Source: Microcoleus vaginatus PCC 9802 (lineage in GTDB: Bacteria > Cyanobacteriota > Cyanobacteriia > Cyanobacteriales > Microcoleaceae). Taken from it: DNA of 64,000 bases. The stretch spans positions 2,429,001-2,493,000 of the forward strand of contig CP031740.1 of the NCBI GenBank assembly GCA_022701275.1. The letters are read 5' to 3'. The position numbers and the translations under genes are program-made. The notes below the pieces were generated by a model. It was not told where the DNA came from, did no database searches, and saw only the letters and a list, made by a program, of their open reading frames with translations. This document shows positions 46,517-55,932 of the stretch, piece after piece (position 1 is the first letter of the stretch; every line of letters begins with the position of its first letter).

Positions 46517-47071
46517 ATGGCCGACAGCAGCAGAAAAAAAGCACTTTTTATTTTGAGCCAGTTAAATAATGACGATATCAACTGGATCGTCCAAAAAGGT
46601 AAAAAGGAAGTTCTCGCTCCGGGTGGGGTTTTGATCCATGAAGGAAGACAGATCGATGCGCTATATATTGTTTTAGATGGAAGTTTGAGCGTTTTGATCG
46701 AGGCTGAGCGGACTAGAGAACTCGCTAAAATAGCCAGCGGAGAACTGGTGGGAGAAGTCTCTTTCATTGACGCTCGCCCTCCTTTGGCAACGGTGAAGGC
46801 GATCGAAGAAACTCACTTGCTGGCAATTCCTAGGCGACAGTTAATAATCAAACTTCAAAACGATATGGGCTTCGCTTCCCGGTTTTATTATGGAATTTCA
46901 CTGTGTCTGGCAGACAGGATGCGCGGTACGATCAGACATATAGAATACGGTCGCAATATAGAATTAGATCAACCAGAATTTGAACGAGAGGATATCAATC
47001 CTAACGTCCTGGAAAATTTGGCGCTAGCTGAGGCTAAGTTTAATTGGCTGAGGGAAAATGTTAAAGCTTGA
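46517..47071 (+). CDS. Cyclic nucleotide-binding domain protein
   Basis: 184 residues. CNMP beta-barrel: VLAPGGVLIHEGRQIDALYI then VLDGSLSV, and the phosphate-binding cassette-like SGELVGEVSFIDARPPLATV. The canonical FGExxL...RxA cassette is changed to VGEVSFIDARPPLA, with Arg in a plausible position. No HTH domain follows. The C-terminal 50 residues are polar (EYGRNIELDQPEFEREDINP). It may sense cAMP or cGMP, or merely use the fold for contacts. It starts at ATG 46517, after GAGAGC. Such proteins often act as regulatory subunits, and no partner is adjacent. Confidence 0.85.
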   Translation: MADSSRKKALFILSQLNNDDINWIVQKGKKEVLAPGGVLIHEGRQIDALYIVLDGSLSVLIEAERTRELAKIASGELVGEVSFIDARPPLATVKAIEETHLLAIPRRQLIIKLQNDMGFASRFYYGISLCLADRMRGTIRHIEYGRNIELDQPEFEREDINPNVLENLALAEAKFNWLRENVKA

Positions 47072-47183
47072 GGAATTTTAAGGCTTTTTTGAGCTGGGTC
47101 GGAAAACTTGCCGATTGATACGGTAATTGAGAGATGTACGATGTAACCTCTCAACTCCAAAACAGATGTCCAAAACAAAACAG

Positions 47184-47240
47184 GGGGGGTTTGTACCGGA
47201 AATATCGCTCGATAACTGCCGGAACTATAAAAACCCGCCC
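47184..47240. repeat. Inverted repeat GGGGGGTTT/AAACCCGCCCC
   Basis: Imperfect inverted sequences in a convergent gap, related to the pair after ffh (22110-22165). It could serve as a bidirectional terminator. Confidence 0.35.
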
Positions 47241-47299
47241 CTTTGGTTTGCAGTTGCAATTTCGCGCGCTGAAACGCAACTACCAACCAACCACACAAT

Positions 47300-47746
47300 C
47301 TAGAGAATTCCCGGCCCTTTGCCGCGGGTGTCTGCATCCATTGTCAGTTTTCCTTCCTCGCCTTTTTTATCTTTGATTTCTGCGAGAATTCGAGCGCGTT
47401 CTGCGGCTTCGGCTTCTTCTTTTGCTCTCAAATCGCCCGGTTCGTTGATGTACATTTCCGGTTCGATCGCGTAATTGTTAACCAGACCTTCTTGGTCTAC
47501 TGTATAACCATCTGTAGTGTGAATGCTTTCGTCATCGGTTTGGTCATCAGTTTTTGCACTTTTCTGCTTCCCTTCGGTGGTTGTGTGCATGAAATTAGCG
47601 CCTTCCCGGTCTTGCCGCGCTGCTGTCTCAGCAGGAGTAATTCCCCTGTCGTAGTGGGGGGCTTCCATATTGGCTTCGATTTGTTCGTCGGCCGGTGTTG
47701 ATTTGCTAACTTCTTCTTTGGGGGGTATTGGTTGACGATTAGTCAT
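47300..47746 (-). CDS. Acidic, probably disordered hypothetical protein
   Basis: 148 residues, rich in Glu, Asp, Thr, Lys and Ala; almost no hydrophobic core. Readable parts are HYDRGITPAETAARQDREGA, EPEMYINEPGDLRAKEEAEA and a lysine/aspartate end (TMDADTRGKGPGIL). This composition suggests an intrinsically disordered, stress-type hydrophilic protein. No transmembrane segment or catalytic motif. The repeated EAEAAERARILAEI segment may form a short coiled helix. It starts at ATG 47746, preceded by CCCAGGAATAA. Function unknown. Confidence 0.75.
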   Translation of the reverse strand: MTNRQPIPPKEEVSKSTPADEQIEANMEAPHYDRGITPAETAARQDREGANFMHTTTEGKQKSAKTDDQTDDESIHTTDGYTVDQEGLVNNYAIEPEMYINEPGDLRAKEEAEAAERARILAEIKDKKGEEGKLTMDADTRGKGPGIL

Positions 47747-48112
47747 GATTTATTCCTGGGTTATTTTTTCAAAAAGGTCTTTGCGTTATGTTTAAATATT
47801 AGACCAAAGCTAGCTCATTCACAAACTATCTTTGGTTATAGTTGGCTAAAAATTGCTGTTAGGGAAAATACCTTGAGTGAGTCTTCCTGAAGACTGATAA
47901 AATTCTGTTTTTATTTAAATTTTTACTATCTGCGACTATTTGGCATCTATCTAAAGATAGGGAATTGGCAGTTGCCGGTTGAGGATTGGGAATTGGACTA
48001 ATGACTAATGATAGCAGTTTAGAACCAGAATTTTACGGTAGGCCAGTTCTCAAGCCAGATAGTCATCAGTCATTCCCAATTATTCAATTCTTTAATCTAA
48101 AATCGTCTGACT
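47747..48112. other. Intergenic region, A/T-rich with short repeats
   Basis: Contains degenerate GGAATTGG/GACTAATGA words near 47959-48015 like those in other gaps. No gene seen. Confidence 0.5.
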
Positions 48113-48883
48113 TTACGATTCTTTAAAGAAGCGGATGATTTCGCGGACATGGTTGAGAAATTGTCCGTCATCGGTGAGTTGGGCGATCGCACTTTCTGCA
48201 TCTCTTCTGAGTTTAGTGTGTTCTGCCTGATTTGTCGCTTGCAAAGATTGTAGAGATGCGGATACAGTAGTTAATTCTCTTCTGATAGCTTCCCGTTCCC
48301 GATTTTGGACAGCCGCCCACGAATTCGGATCGTCTGAATTTAATTGAGCGGTCAAATTTCTAACTGTAGATTCTAACCCTGCAAAGCGGCTGCGGAGTTC
48401 GACAATATCTTCGCGGGGGTACAAAAATTGGCTGCGGATAGTTGTCAGCCGCTGGGCTAAATACTGATAACCTCGGATAGCTGGACGCAGTACAGTTAAC
48501 AGCAGTGCAGCACCGGAACTGAGATAGCCAACAGCACTAATTCCGGCGGCCGCTAGGGCGTAAAGTGCGATCGCGCTAAACAGGTGAAGTGCGATCGCCG
48601 CAAAGAGCGATCGGCGAACTAATACAGTAACGTATTGGAGTTGTTCCCGATCGACAGCAATGTTTTTTTTAGTCGATTCTGCGGCTTGCGCTAAAACTTC
48701 TTTAGCTTCAAAATGGATATTCCAGGGAACTGTAACTATCAGCAACAGCCATTCAAAAATAGCAATGGCAATTACCCAATCAATAAAACTGCCGGCCGAG
48801 ACGTGCAGCCATTGGAGAATGGCAAAAACTAGCAGCAAAAATATGCCTGTGACGGCACCAAAACCTGCGAAAGTGTAATACAT
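48113..48883 (-). CDS. Membrane protein with C-terminal coiled coil
   Basis: 256 residues. Two N-terminal hydrophobic helices (about 4-27 and 33-54), then an amphipathic part, and two more helices (about 88-112 and 115-135), followed by a soluble coiled-coil region (DIVELRSRFAGLESTVRNLT then AQLNSDD, and REREAIRRELTTVSASLQSL). The end is RHVREIIRFF-like (NHVREIIRFFKES). It resembles conserved cyanobacterial proteins without known role. Start is ATG 48883. The membrane domain and coiled coil suggest an oligomeric structural or scaffolding protein; no partner can be named. Confidence 0.75.
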   Translation of the reverse strand: MYYTFAGFGAVTGIFLLLVFAILQWLHVSAGSFIDWVIAIAIFEWLLLIVTVPWNIHFEAKEVLAQAAESTKKNIAVDREQLQYVTVLVRRSLFAAIALHLFSAIALYALAAAGISAVGYLSSGAALLLTVLRPAIRGYQYLAQRLTTIRSQFLYPREDIVELRSRFAGLESTVRNLTAQLNSDDPNSWAAVQNREREAIRRELTTVSASLQSLQATNQAEHTKLRRDAESAIAQLTDDGQFLNHVREIIRFFKES

Positions 48884-49836
48884 AGCGATGCCTTGGTGGA
48901 ATGTTGTTTTGATTGTGGGTAGGTGCTTTAGGTCTGGAGTAATAAACTGTGACAGTTAAGTGAGCGTCCTATTAATCCCGGTTCATTAGTTATGAGTAAC
49001 AATGCAGGCCAAGGGTTGCGCTCAACCTGTTTTTTCCCACAAATACTTCCTCTACCTCAATCGTGGAAGGTAGTTGAGATTTGGGGTAGGTTGTTTAGGT
49101 ATGGATTCATAAGGTGTGACAGTTAAGAAATCGTCCTATTGAACCCAGTTTATTAGTGATTAGTAATACTCCGGGAGACAAGGTTTCCAGACGCCTGGTT
49201 TGTTCCAAGAACATACACGGGCTTGAACCCATCCATAATATTTAAATGAAACGGTTTGCTGGTTTGGGAGTGCGTAAGTCCTTAATAATTACTCATTGGC
49301 GATTAAGTAGAGCGACACACAAAAACTTGACAATGTAACAAAATGTAAACGAATCACAACCTCTGGGATTGCTTCATTGAACTGGCAATGACATACTTAT
49401 GTTTTTCGCAGTTCGTCTACTTCGCGATCAGGATGAAGTCACTTTTTCCCCGACTCATATCATTTGAGATTTATTTCAAATTTGAGATGGGCAATAGCTT
49501 ATTATGTATGACTTTGCAGCTTGTGTAGAGTTGCATTCATTTTTTGAACTGCTATCACTAACGGCGTTACACGCTGCTAGCAACCCAGCAATCTCAAAAC
49601 GCTGCCCTCTATCCATTTTTATTTTCCAGAGGTGCTAAATCACCTGTAGCTGAGATAAACTGATTTGAAAGTAGATCGCGCGTTTTGCAAGTTGCCTCTG
49701 TGTAACCGAGACACTGCTACTGCAACCTGTCATCAGCTACAGCAAAATAGGTGCCAAAATTAACTCTACAGTCTCCAATTTCCCTTAACAGCGCGTCTAC
49801 AATCTAAAATCAAAAGTGAGCAGCAAGGACAAACCG
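48884..49836. other. Long intergenic region with a duplicated segment
   Basis: About 950 bp without a gene. 48917-48999 and 49084-49170 are imperfect direct repeats (separate entry). 49360-49400 has GATTGCTTCATTGAACTGGC, a word similar to one in repeat copy A. The last 100 bp hold the promoter of the methyltransferase gene. Confidence 0.6.
48917..49170. repeat. Two imperfect direct repeats of about 80 bp
   Basis: 48917-48999 and 49084-49170 share GGGTAGGTnnTTTAGGTnTG, GTGACAGTTAAG and CGTCCTATT in the same order and spacing, with 70-75 percent identity by eye. Origin unknown. Confidence 0.55.
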
Positions 49837-50535
49837 ATGGCGAACTCAACTCTTGGCCTAGAACATCAACTTTACGATTATCTGTTATCTATTTCTCTGC
49901 GGGAGCCCGATATTCTCGCTTCACTACGGGAAGAAACTGCTAAACATCCTATGGGTATGATGCAGATTGCTCCCGAACAAGGTCAGTTTATGGAGCTCAT
50001 AGTGCAGCTTATGGGAGCGACCAAAACCTTAGAAATAGGGGTTTTTACTGGTTATAGCTCGCTGTGCGTAGCTTTGGCGCTGCCTCCTAACGGTCAGATT
50101 ATTGCTTGCGATGTCAGCGAGGAATATACTGCGATCGCACGACGCTATTGGGAAGCTGCGGGCGTTGCTAATAAGATTTCTTTGCAGTTGGGCCCAGCCA
50201 TAAATACTCTGGACAAACTAATAGCCGAGGGACAAGCAGGAACCTTTGATTTTGCTTTCATCGACGCCGATAAAGAAAATTATGAGGCTTATTTTGAGCG
50301 ATCGCTGCAACTTGTACGCAATGGGGGTTTAATTGTAATTGACAATGTTCTGTGGTCAGGACGAGTTGCTGACCCTCAAGTACAAGACGAAAGTACCACC
50401 GCCATTCGTACTTTTAACGACAAATTGCGTAACGATCCCAGAGTTACTCTCAGTGTTGTCCCCATTGCTGACGGGCTGACTTTGGCATTGAAACGCCGCT
50501 GGGCTACTATGATGGAACCGGAACAGGATAATTAA
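49837..50535 (+). CDS. Class I SAM-dependent O-methyltransferase (caffeoyl-CoA type)
   Basis: 232 residues from ATG 49837 (MANSTLGLEHQLYDYLL), chosen because AAGGAC lies 8 bases upstream; a GTG at 49816 is in frame but less likely. SAM motif I LEIGVFTGYSSL near 64, then IIACDVSEEYTAIARRYWE, and FDFAFIDADKENY with the metal-binding Asp, IVIDNVLWSGRV with Asp/Asn ligands. The family methylates catechol-type hydroxyls in a divalent-metal-dependent way, and bacterial substrates vary. It ends at TAA 50535, monocistronic. Confidence 0.93.
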   Translation: MANSTLGLEHQLYDYLLSISLREPDILASLREETAKHPMGMMQIAPEQGQFMELIVQLMGATKTLEIGVFTGYSSLCVALALPPNGQIIACDVSEEYTAIARRYWEAAGVANKISLQLGPAINTLDKLIAEGQAGTFDFAFIDADKENYEAYFERSLQLVRNGGLIVIDNVLWSGRVADPQVQDESTTAIRTFNDKLRNDPRVTLSVVPIADGLTLALKRRWATMMEPEQDN

Positions 50536-50586
50536 AGAGTTATTTGCGGTTTGTGGTGGATTTCTAAGGACTTATAGAAAAGCTAT

Positions 50587-50603
50587 GAAGAAACCGGGTT
50601 TCT
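50587..50603. repeat. AAACCGGGTTTCT motif
   Basis: Dispersed palindromic motif after the methyltransferase gene; a related AAACCCCGTTTAT is at 50644. Confidence 0.4.
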
Positions 50604-50758
50604 GAGTCAAGCTTCTGGGATAAAACGGATAATTTTTTTTCATAAACCCCGTTTATGCGTTCAGGACGGTTTTTATTTGCTGCAAACCGCGAAGGAATAA
50701 CAATTTAATAATATTCTATCTAAACAACGTAATTAATTGATTTGAGGCGTAACTTCGG

Positions 50759-51385
50759 GTGTCTAATTTACAACTAAAATTACCAATTCACGAAACTTTT
50801 CAGTGTACTGTTCAAGGCGAAGGTTACTGGACGGGGACTTTAGTTGATTTTATCAGATTGGCCGGTTGCCCTGTGCGGTGTCCTTGGTGTGACACAGGCT
50901 ACGAAAATGGGGGCAAAGGTTTGCCGTCGGTGCCGCAGTCGATCGCACAATTGCTCGCTCAATTGCAGTCTCCGAGGGTTGTCATTACTGGTGGCGAACC
51001 TTTCATTCACCGCGATTTGCCTGAGTTAGTGGAAGCTTTGTTAGAAGCTGACAAGCAGGTGAGTATTGAAACTTCGGGTGCTTACTGGCAGGATGTTTCC
51101 CCACAAGCTTGGATTACTCTTTCTCCGAAGGAACACGTCAATCCTAAATATCCGGTGCAAGAGCTTTTTTGGACTCGAGCAAATGAAATTAAGTTAGTGA
51201 TTAGCACTGGCGAAGAAGTTGAGTTTTATCACAAGCATTTGGAAAATAATGTGAACATTCCGGTTTTCTTGCAACCAGAATGGAACTCAAAAAAATTAGC
51301 GATTCCCATTATTTTGGAATTGCTGAAACAAAATCCTAGTTACAGGCTATCTTTGCAAACTCACAAGTTTATTGGCGTGCAATAA
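50759..51385 (+). CDS. queE: 7-carboxy-7-deazaguanine synthase QueE
   Basis: 208 residues from GTG 50759. Radical-SAM cluster motif Cys37-x3-Cys41-x2-Cys44 (CPVRCPWC), the short CX3CX2C form, with the typical FQCTVQGEGYWTG lead and VVITGGEP glycine-rich SAM segment. QueE converts 6-carboxytetrahydropterin to 7-carboxy-7-deazaguanine in queuosine synthesis. The length is at the short end of the family. No queC/queD/queF gene is adjacent. Start: GTG (only candidate near the conserved N-terminus); no strong ribosome site is visible. Confidence 0.94.
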   Translation: MSNLQLKLPIHETFQCTVQGEGYWTGTLVDFIRLAGCPVRCPWCDTGYENGGKGLPSVPQSIAQLLAQLQSPRVVITGGEPFIHRDLPELVEALLEADKQVSIETSGAYWQDVSPQAWITLSPKEHVNPKYPVQELFWTRANEIKLVISTGEEVEFYHKHLENNVNIPVFLQPEWNSKKLAIPIILELLKQNPSYRLSLQTHKFIGVQ

Positions 51386-51506
51386 TTTGATGATTTAGCC
51401 CGAGCTATTCGTCAGGTGGGCGGTGCAGAATAAGGAGTGCATCGCCTTACAAGATGTGGGAATATGTACTATAATTAAAGCAGCAATTTATGATAATTTG
51501 AACGTA

Positions 51507-51959
51507 ATGGAAACAACTACGGAAACCCCAATGGGAAAAGTGATCGCAACCGTAGTAATTACGAATTGGCTGGATTAAGCTAAAGCAGAAGATGGTCTGA
51601 TTCCAATCTAGCAAGTCAGGTCTGTTACTCTAGAAAATGTTTTGGTGGATACGGGCGCGACAACTTTGTGTTTACCCAAAGATGTCATCGCCAGACAGGG
51701 TTTGAAAATCCTCAAGCAAGTGGTTGTGAAAACAGCCACGGGCATTAGTGAGGCGAGGATTTTTCGGGATGCTTCGATTTGTCTGTGCGGGCGCGAAGAA
51801 ACTTTTGAGTGTTGGGAATTGTCCGAGGGGAAAACGCCACTTTTAGGCGTGATTCCGATGGAAGCGCTGGGAATTGAAGTGGATTTGAAGCATCAAAGTT
51901 TGAAGGTTTTGCCCGACGGGCCGACGGAAACTTATTTGACAATTCTTGGATATTCTTGA
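51507..51959 (+). pseudogene. Retropepsin-like aspartic protease gene with two in-frame stops
   Basis: The frame starts at ATG 51507 (METTTETPMGKVIATVVITN) and would give about 150 residues. TAA at 51576 and TAG at 51609 interrupt it. Beyond them it is open to 51959 and contains VLVDTGATTLCLP (the DTG active site) and LLGVIPMEALGIEVD, typical of small single-domain retropepsin-like proteins of cyanobacteria. The second half could be translated from an internal GTG at 51645 or TTG at 51642, which would leave the DTGAT motif intact. The CAA-to-TAA change looks recent. Family function is unknown. Confidence 0.75.
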
Positions 51960-52023
51960 GTTTGGATGCCAGCAATTCGATCGGCAGCGCTAAGATGGTT
52001 AAGCACTGTTTTGCACTACTCTC

Positions 52024-54984
52024 ATGTCCCAACGCGCCAAAACCTCAAACAGCCAGCCAAGTGCATCCCGCAACGGGCATAATGTGACGAATTCTCACTC
52101 TAACAACCAAAATACGATTCGGGTTCGCGGTGCGAGACAGCACAACCTGAAAAATATCGATCTGGAACTGCCGCGCGATCGCCTGATCGTTTTTACTGGT
52201 GTCTCGGGTTCTGGTAAGTCTTCCCTCGCTTTCGATACAATTTTTGCCGAGGGACAGCGCCGCTACGTCGAGTCTCTCAGCGCTTACGCGCGCCAGTTTT
52301 TGGGACAGTTGGACAAACCGGATGTGGACGCGATTGAAGGCTTGAGTCCGGCTATTTCGATCGACCAAAAGTCAACTTCTCACAACCCGCGATCGACTGT
52401 TGGCACTGTTACAGAAATTTACGATTATCTCAGATTGCTCTACGGCAGAGCTGGCGAACCGCACTGTCCGATTTGCGATCGCTGCATTGCGCCGCAGACA
52501 ATTGATGAAATGTGCGATCGAGTCATGGCACTTCCCGATGGCACTCGCTTTCACCTTCTGGCACCAGTTGTGCGCGGAAAAAAAGGCACTCACCGCAAAT
52601 TATTGTCGAGTTTAGCTGCGGAAGGATTTATTCGCGTCAAAGTTAACGGAGAAATTTTAGAACTTTCGGAAAATATCGAATTAGATAAAAATCTAACGCA
52701 CAATATCGAGATAGTTGTCGATCGGTTAATTAAAAAACCAGGTTTAGAAGAACGTTTAGTGGATTCTCTGGCAACTTGTTTGCGCCATTCTGAGGGGATT
52801 GCGATTATTGAAGAGTTACCGAATGATGAAAATTCCGAACCACAGGGGCCGATCGTATTTTCCGAAAACTTTGCTTGTCCCGAACACGGCGCAGTAATGG
52901 AAGAACTTTCCCCCCGGTTATTTTCGTTTAATTCGCCCTACGGCGCGTGCCAGAACTGCCACGGTTTGGGGAGTTTGCGGACTTTTGCGCCGGAGTTGGT
53001 AATTCCCGACGAGAAAGCGCCTCTTTATTGTGCGATCGCGCCTTGGTCAGACAAAGACAATTCCTATTATCTCTCTTTGCTTTGCAGTATTGCTGATACT
53101 TGCGGGTTTGATATCGACACTCCTTGGTATCGATTAAGGCCCGAACACCAGCGCGTGATTTTGTACGGCAATGAGCAAAAGCGCAGCGCAGAAGGTAAAA
53201 AGCGCGAGGGCAGCACTGATTTGAGGAGAGATTTTAATGGCGTGATTGCCATGTTGCAGCGCCAGTACGACGATACTGGTTCTGATTTGATCAAGCAGAA
53301 GTTGGAACAGTACCGGGTCGATCGCTCTTGCGAGGTTTGTCACGGCAAACGCTTGAAAACCGAGGCGCTTTCGGTGCGGTTGGGACAGTACGGAATTGTG
53401 GATTTAACCAGTATTTCGATTCGCGAATGTCGCGAACGAGTAAATAATTTGGGATTGAGCGATCGGCAATTCCAAATATCCGACTTAGCCCTGAGAGAAA
53501 TCAAAGCAAGGCTGCAATTTTTGCTCGATGTCGGGTTAGATTACCTGACTTTAGACCGCGCAGCAATGACGCTTTCTGGCGGAGAAGCCCAGCGAATTCG
53601 GCTAGCGACTCAAATCGGTTCGGGTTTGACGGGTGTTCTCTACGTTTTGGACGAACCGAGCATCGGACTCCACCAAAGAGACAACTTTCGCCTGCTGCAA
53701 ACCTTAACAAAATTGCGCGATTTAGGCAATACTTTGATTGTCGTAGAACACGATGAAGAAACCATGCGAGCGGCCGACCACATTGTGGATATCGGACCCG
53801 GCGCCGGCGTTCACGGTGGCAAAATTATCTCGCAAGGAAGTTTAGCAGACTTGCTGGCGGCCGAGGAATCTTTGACCGGGGCTTATTTGTCGGGAAAGCG
53901 AGTAATTGAAACCCCTAGTGAAAGGAGAAAAGGCAACGGCAAAGCTCTCTCAATCATAAATGCGACGCGCAACAATTTAAAAAATATCGATGTGGAAATT
54001 CCCCTCGGAAAACTCGTCTGCGTGACCGGGGTTTCCGGTTCGGGCAAATCCACTTTAATCAATGAATTGCTGTACCCGTCGCTGCAACACTATATCACCA
54101 AAAAAGTGCCTTTACCGCCCGATATGGACGCCCTCAAAACTAAAGGCGAACGCTCTCTAGAGGATGTGGTGGATAAGGTAATTGTAATTGACCAATCTCC
54201 CATCGGCCGCACTCCGCGTTCTAATCCCGCTACTTACACGGGAGTCTTTGACGTGATTCGGGATTTGTTTGCCGAAAGCATTGAAGCGAAGGCAAGAGGT
54301 TACAAAGCGGGGCAGTTTTCTTTTAACGTGAAAGGGGGAAGGTGCGAAGCTTGTGGTGGCCAAGGCGTGAACGTGATTTCAATGAATTTTCTGCCCGATG
54401 TTTACGTGCAGTGTGAGGTTTGCAAGGGTGCACGGTACAACCGGGAAACGCTGCAAGTTAAGTACAAAGGGAAGTCGATTTCTGATGTTTTGAACATGAC
54501 CGTAGAGGAATCTTTGGAAATGTTTAAAAATATTCCCCGGGCGGGCGCTAGACTGCAAACCTTGGTTGATGTTGGTTTGGGTTACATTCAGTTGGGACAG
54601 CCGGCGCCGACGCTTTCTGGGGGCGAAGCGCAGCGGGTAAAATTGGCAACAGAACTGTCGCGCCGCGCTACTGGGAAGACGCTTTATTTGATTGATGAAC
54701 CGACGACAGGTTTGTCGTTTTATGATGTTCACCATTTGTTAAATGTGCTGCAAAGATTGGTGGATAAGGGGAATTCAATTTTGGTAATCGAACACAATTT
54801 AGATGTGATTCGGTGCTGCGATTGGGCGATCGATTTGGGGCCGGAAGGGGGAGATAAGGGCGGCGAAATTATTGTGGCGGGGACGCCGGAGGATGTGGCG
54901 GCAAATCAGAGGTCTTATACTGGGAAGTATTTGCAAGCGGTTTTGCAGCAGCATCCTTTGGGGGAGGCTGTAGCCGTTAGTTAA
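52024..54984 (+). CDS. uvrA: UvrABC system protein A
   Basis: 986 residues. ABC module I with Walker A GVSGSGKSS (59-67), then zinc-finger cysteines (CPICDRC) and signature LSGGEAQRIRLA; module II with Walker A near 669 (GVSGSGKSTL), zinc knuckle CEACGGQG...CEVCKGARYN, and a second LSGGEAQRVKLA; Walker B VLDEPSIGL and LIDEPTTGL. UvrA with UvrB scans DNA for bulky lesions, loads UvrB, and leaves. The N-terminal 30 residues are a polar extension. It starts at ATG 52024. Monocistronic; an inverted repeat follows the stop. Confidence 0.97.
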   Translation: MSQRAKTSNSQPSASRNGHNVTNSHSNNQNTIRVRGARQHNLKNIDLELPRDRLIVFTGVSGSGKSSLAFDTIFAEGQRRYVESLSAYARQFLGQLDKPDVDAIEGLSPAISIDQKSTSHNPRSTVGTVTEIYDYLRLLYGRAGEPHCPICDRCIAPQTIDEMCDRVMALPDGTRFHLLAPVVRGKKGTHRKLLSSLAAEGFIRVKVNGEILELSENIELDKNLTHNIEIVVDRLIKKPGLEERLVDSLATCLRHSEGIAIIEELPNDENSEPQGPIVFSENFACPEHGAVMEELSPRLFSFNSPYGACQNCHGLGSLRTFAPELVIPDEKAPLYCAIAPWSDKDNSYYLSLLCSIADTCGFDIDTPWYRLRPEHQRVILYGNEQKRSAEGKKREGSTDLRRDFNGVIAMLQRQYDDTGSDLIKQKLEQYRVDRSCEVCHGKRLKTEALSVRLGQYGIVDLTSISIRECRERVNNLGLSDRQFQISDLALREIKARLQFLLDVGLDYLTLDRAAMTLSGGEAQRIRLATQIGSGLTGVLYVLDEPSIGLHQRDNFRLLQTLTKLRDLGNTLIVVEHDEETMRAADHIVDIGPGAGVHGGKIISQGSLADLLAAEESLTGAYLSGKRVIETPSERRKGNGKALSIINATRNNLKNIDVEIPLGKLVCVTGVSGSGKSTLINELLYPSLQHYITKKVPLPPDMDALKTKGERSLEDVVDKVIVIDQSPIGRTPRSNPATYTGVFDVIRDLFAESIEAKARGYKAGQFSFNVKGGRCEACGGQGVNVISMNFLPDVYVQCEVCKGARYNRETLQVKYKGKSISDVLNMTVEESLEMFKNIPRAGARLQTLVDVGLGYIQLGQPAPTLSGGEAQRVKLATELSRRATGKTLYLIDEPTTGLSFYDVHHLLNVLQRLVDKGNSILVIEHNLDVIRCCDWAIDLGPEGGDKGGEIIVAGTPEDVAANQRSYTGKYLQAVLQQHPLGEAVAVS

Positions 54985-55025
54985 TAGTAACAGGAATTAT
55001 GCAATTGGCATACTAAAATCAAATT

Positions 55026-55093
55026 GTAGGGTGCGTCAGGTGAGCTTTGAGAACGATTGATTATTGAGAGTTAAAATATCTGACGCACCTTAC
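55026..55093. repeat. Inverted repeat GTAGGGTGCGTCAG...CTGACGCACCTTAC
   Basis: 14-bp near-perfect inverses separated by 40 bp, 41 bp after the uvrA stop codon. A type widespread in cyanobacterial gaps; could act as terminator. Confidence 0.5.
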
Positions 55094-55154
55094 AACTGCA
55101 ATTCCTACTACTCCAAGGGCGCAATCGGTTACAGTTATTGGTGCGTAACATTCG

Positions 55155-55175
55155 GGTATAATATGTACTAATAGT
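55155..55175 (+). repeat. Direct repeat upstream of xisH (left copy)
   Basis: GGTATAATATGTACTAATAG(T). A nearly identical 21-bp copy (one mismatch) is at 56108-56128. The left copy may also act as the xisH promoter (TATAAT). Confidence 0.7.
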
Positions 55176-55207
55176 GTCCGATGTAAATCCTTGGGTAAAA
55201 TCTAAAA

Positions 55208-55624
55208 ATGGCAAAGGATCTCTTCCACAACACGGTCAAAATCGCCCTACAAAAAGAGGGCTGGAAGATAACCCACGATCCCTACCAGTTACGTTATGGT
55301 GTTGCTGATGTCTACATCGATCTTGCAGCCGAAGAAGCGATCGCCGCTGAAAAAGAAGGACGTAAAATAGCTGTAGAAGTCAAAAGTTTTGCAGGTGGCT
55401 CCACCATTTCTGAATTCCACACCGCCCTCGGTCAATTCCTCAACTATCGCATTGCCCTCGAAGTCTCTAGCGAACCAGAACGTATACTGTATCTGGCAGT
55501 GCCCACTGATACCTACCAAATGTTTCTCAGATTTGAACCTGCAAAAACTGTCATCGAACGTTATGAAATCCGACTAATTATTTACAATCCAACTCGTGAG
55601 GCGATCGACCAATGGATAGACTAA
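55208..55624 (+). CDS. xisH: XisH-family protein
   Basis: 138 residues: MAKDLFHNTVKIALQKEGWK, ITHDPYQLRYG, IAVEVKSFAGGSTISEFHTA and RILYLAVPTDTYQMFL. XisH is known from Anabaena as one of the factors needed to excise the fdxN element in heterocysts, but many copies exist in non-heterocystous species, where their job is unknown. The fold suggests a restriction-endonuclease-like core (VEVKSF). Stop codon TAA at 55622. It overlaps the start of xisI by 13 bp, a strong sign of translational coupling. Confidence 0.93.
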   Translation: MAKDLFHNTVKIALQKEGWKITHDPYQLRYGVADVYIDLAAEEAIAAEKEGRKIAVEVKSFAGGSTISEFHTALGQFLNYRIALEVSSEPERILYLAVPTDTYQMFLRFEPAKTVIERYEIRLIIYNPTREAIDQWID

Positions 55625-55932
55625 ACGAATACCGCAAAATTGTTTGTGACTTTCTCGAAGACTTTTCTAAAAATGACGCAAATGCTCAGTTAATCTTCGA
55701 TATTGCCCGCGATAGATATCTCGTGATGCACAACGAATGGCGCGACGAATATCGCATCTATGGGTGTGCCATGCAGCTCGATCTCATCGAAAATCAAATC
55801 TGGGTTCAACACAACAGTACCGAAATCTACATCGATCGAGAACTGATTGAACGCGGCGTGTCTCCTCAAGATATCATTCTTGGGTTTCGCTCCCCCAGCA
55901 TCCGAAAACTCCTTGCCACCAACTATTCCTAG
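55612..55932 (+). CDS. xisI: XisI-family protein
   Basis: 106 residues, from ATG 55612: MDRLNEYRKIVCDFLEDFSK, YLVMHNEWRDEYRIYGCAMQ, IWVQHNSTEIYIDRELIE and GVSPQDIILGFRSPSIRKL. It is the usual partner of XisH and may be a specificity or structural subunit. The terminal LLATNYS ends at TAG 55930-55932, where a foreign coding remnant begins in another frame. The xisHI pair lies between 21-bp direct repeats. Confidence 0.93.
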   Translation: MDRLNEYRKIVCDFLEDFSKNDANAQLIFDIARDRYLVMHNEWRDEYRIYGCAMQLDLIENQIWVQHNSTEIYIDRELIERGVSPQDIILGFRSPSIRKLLATNYS

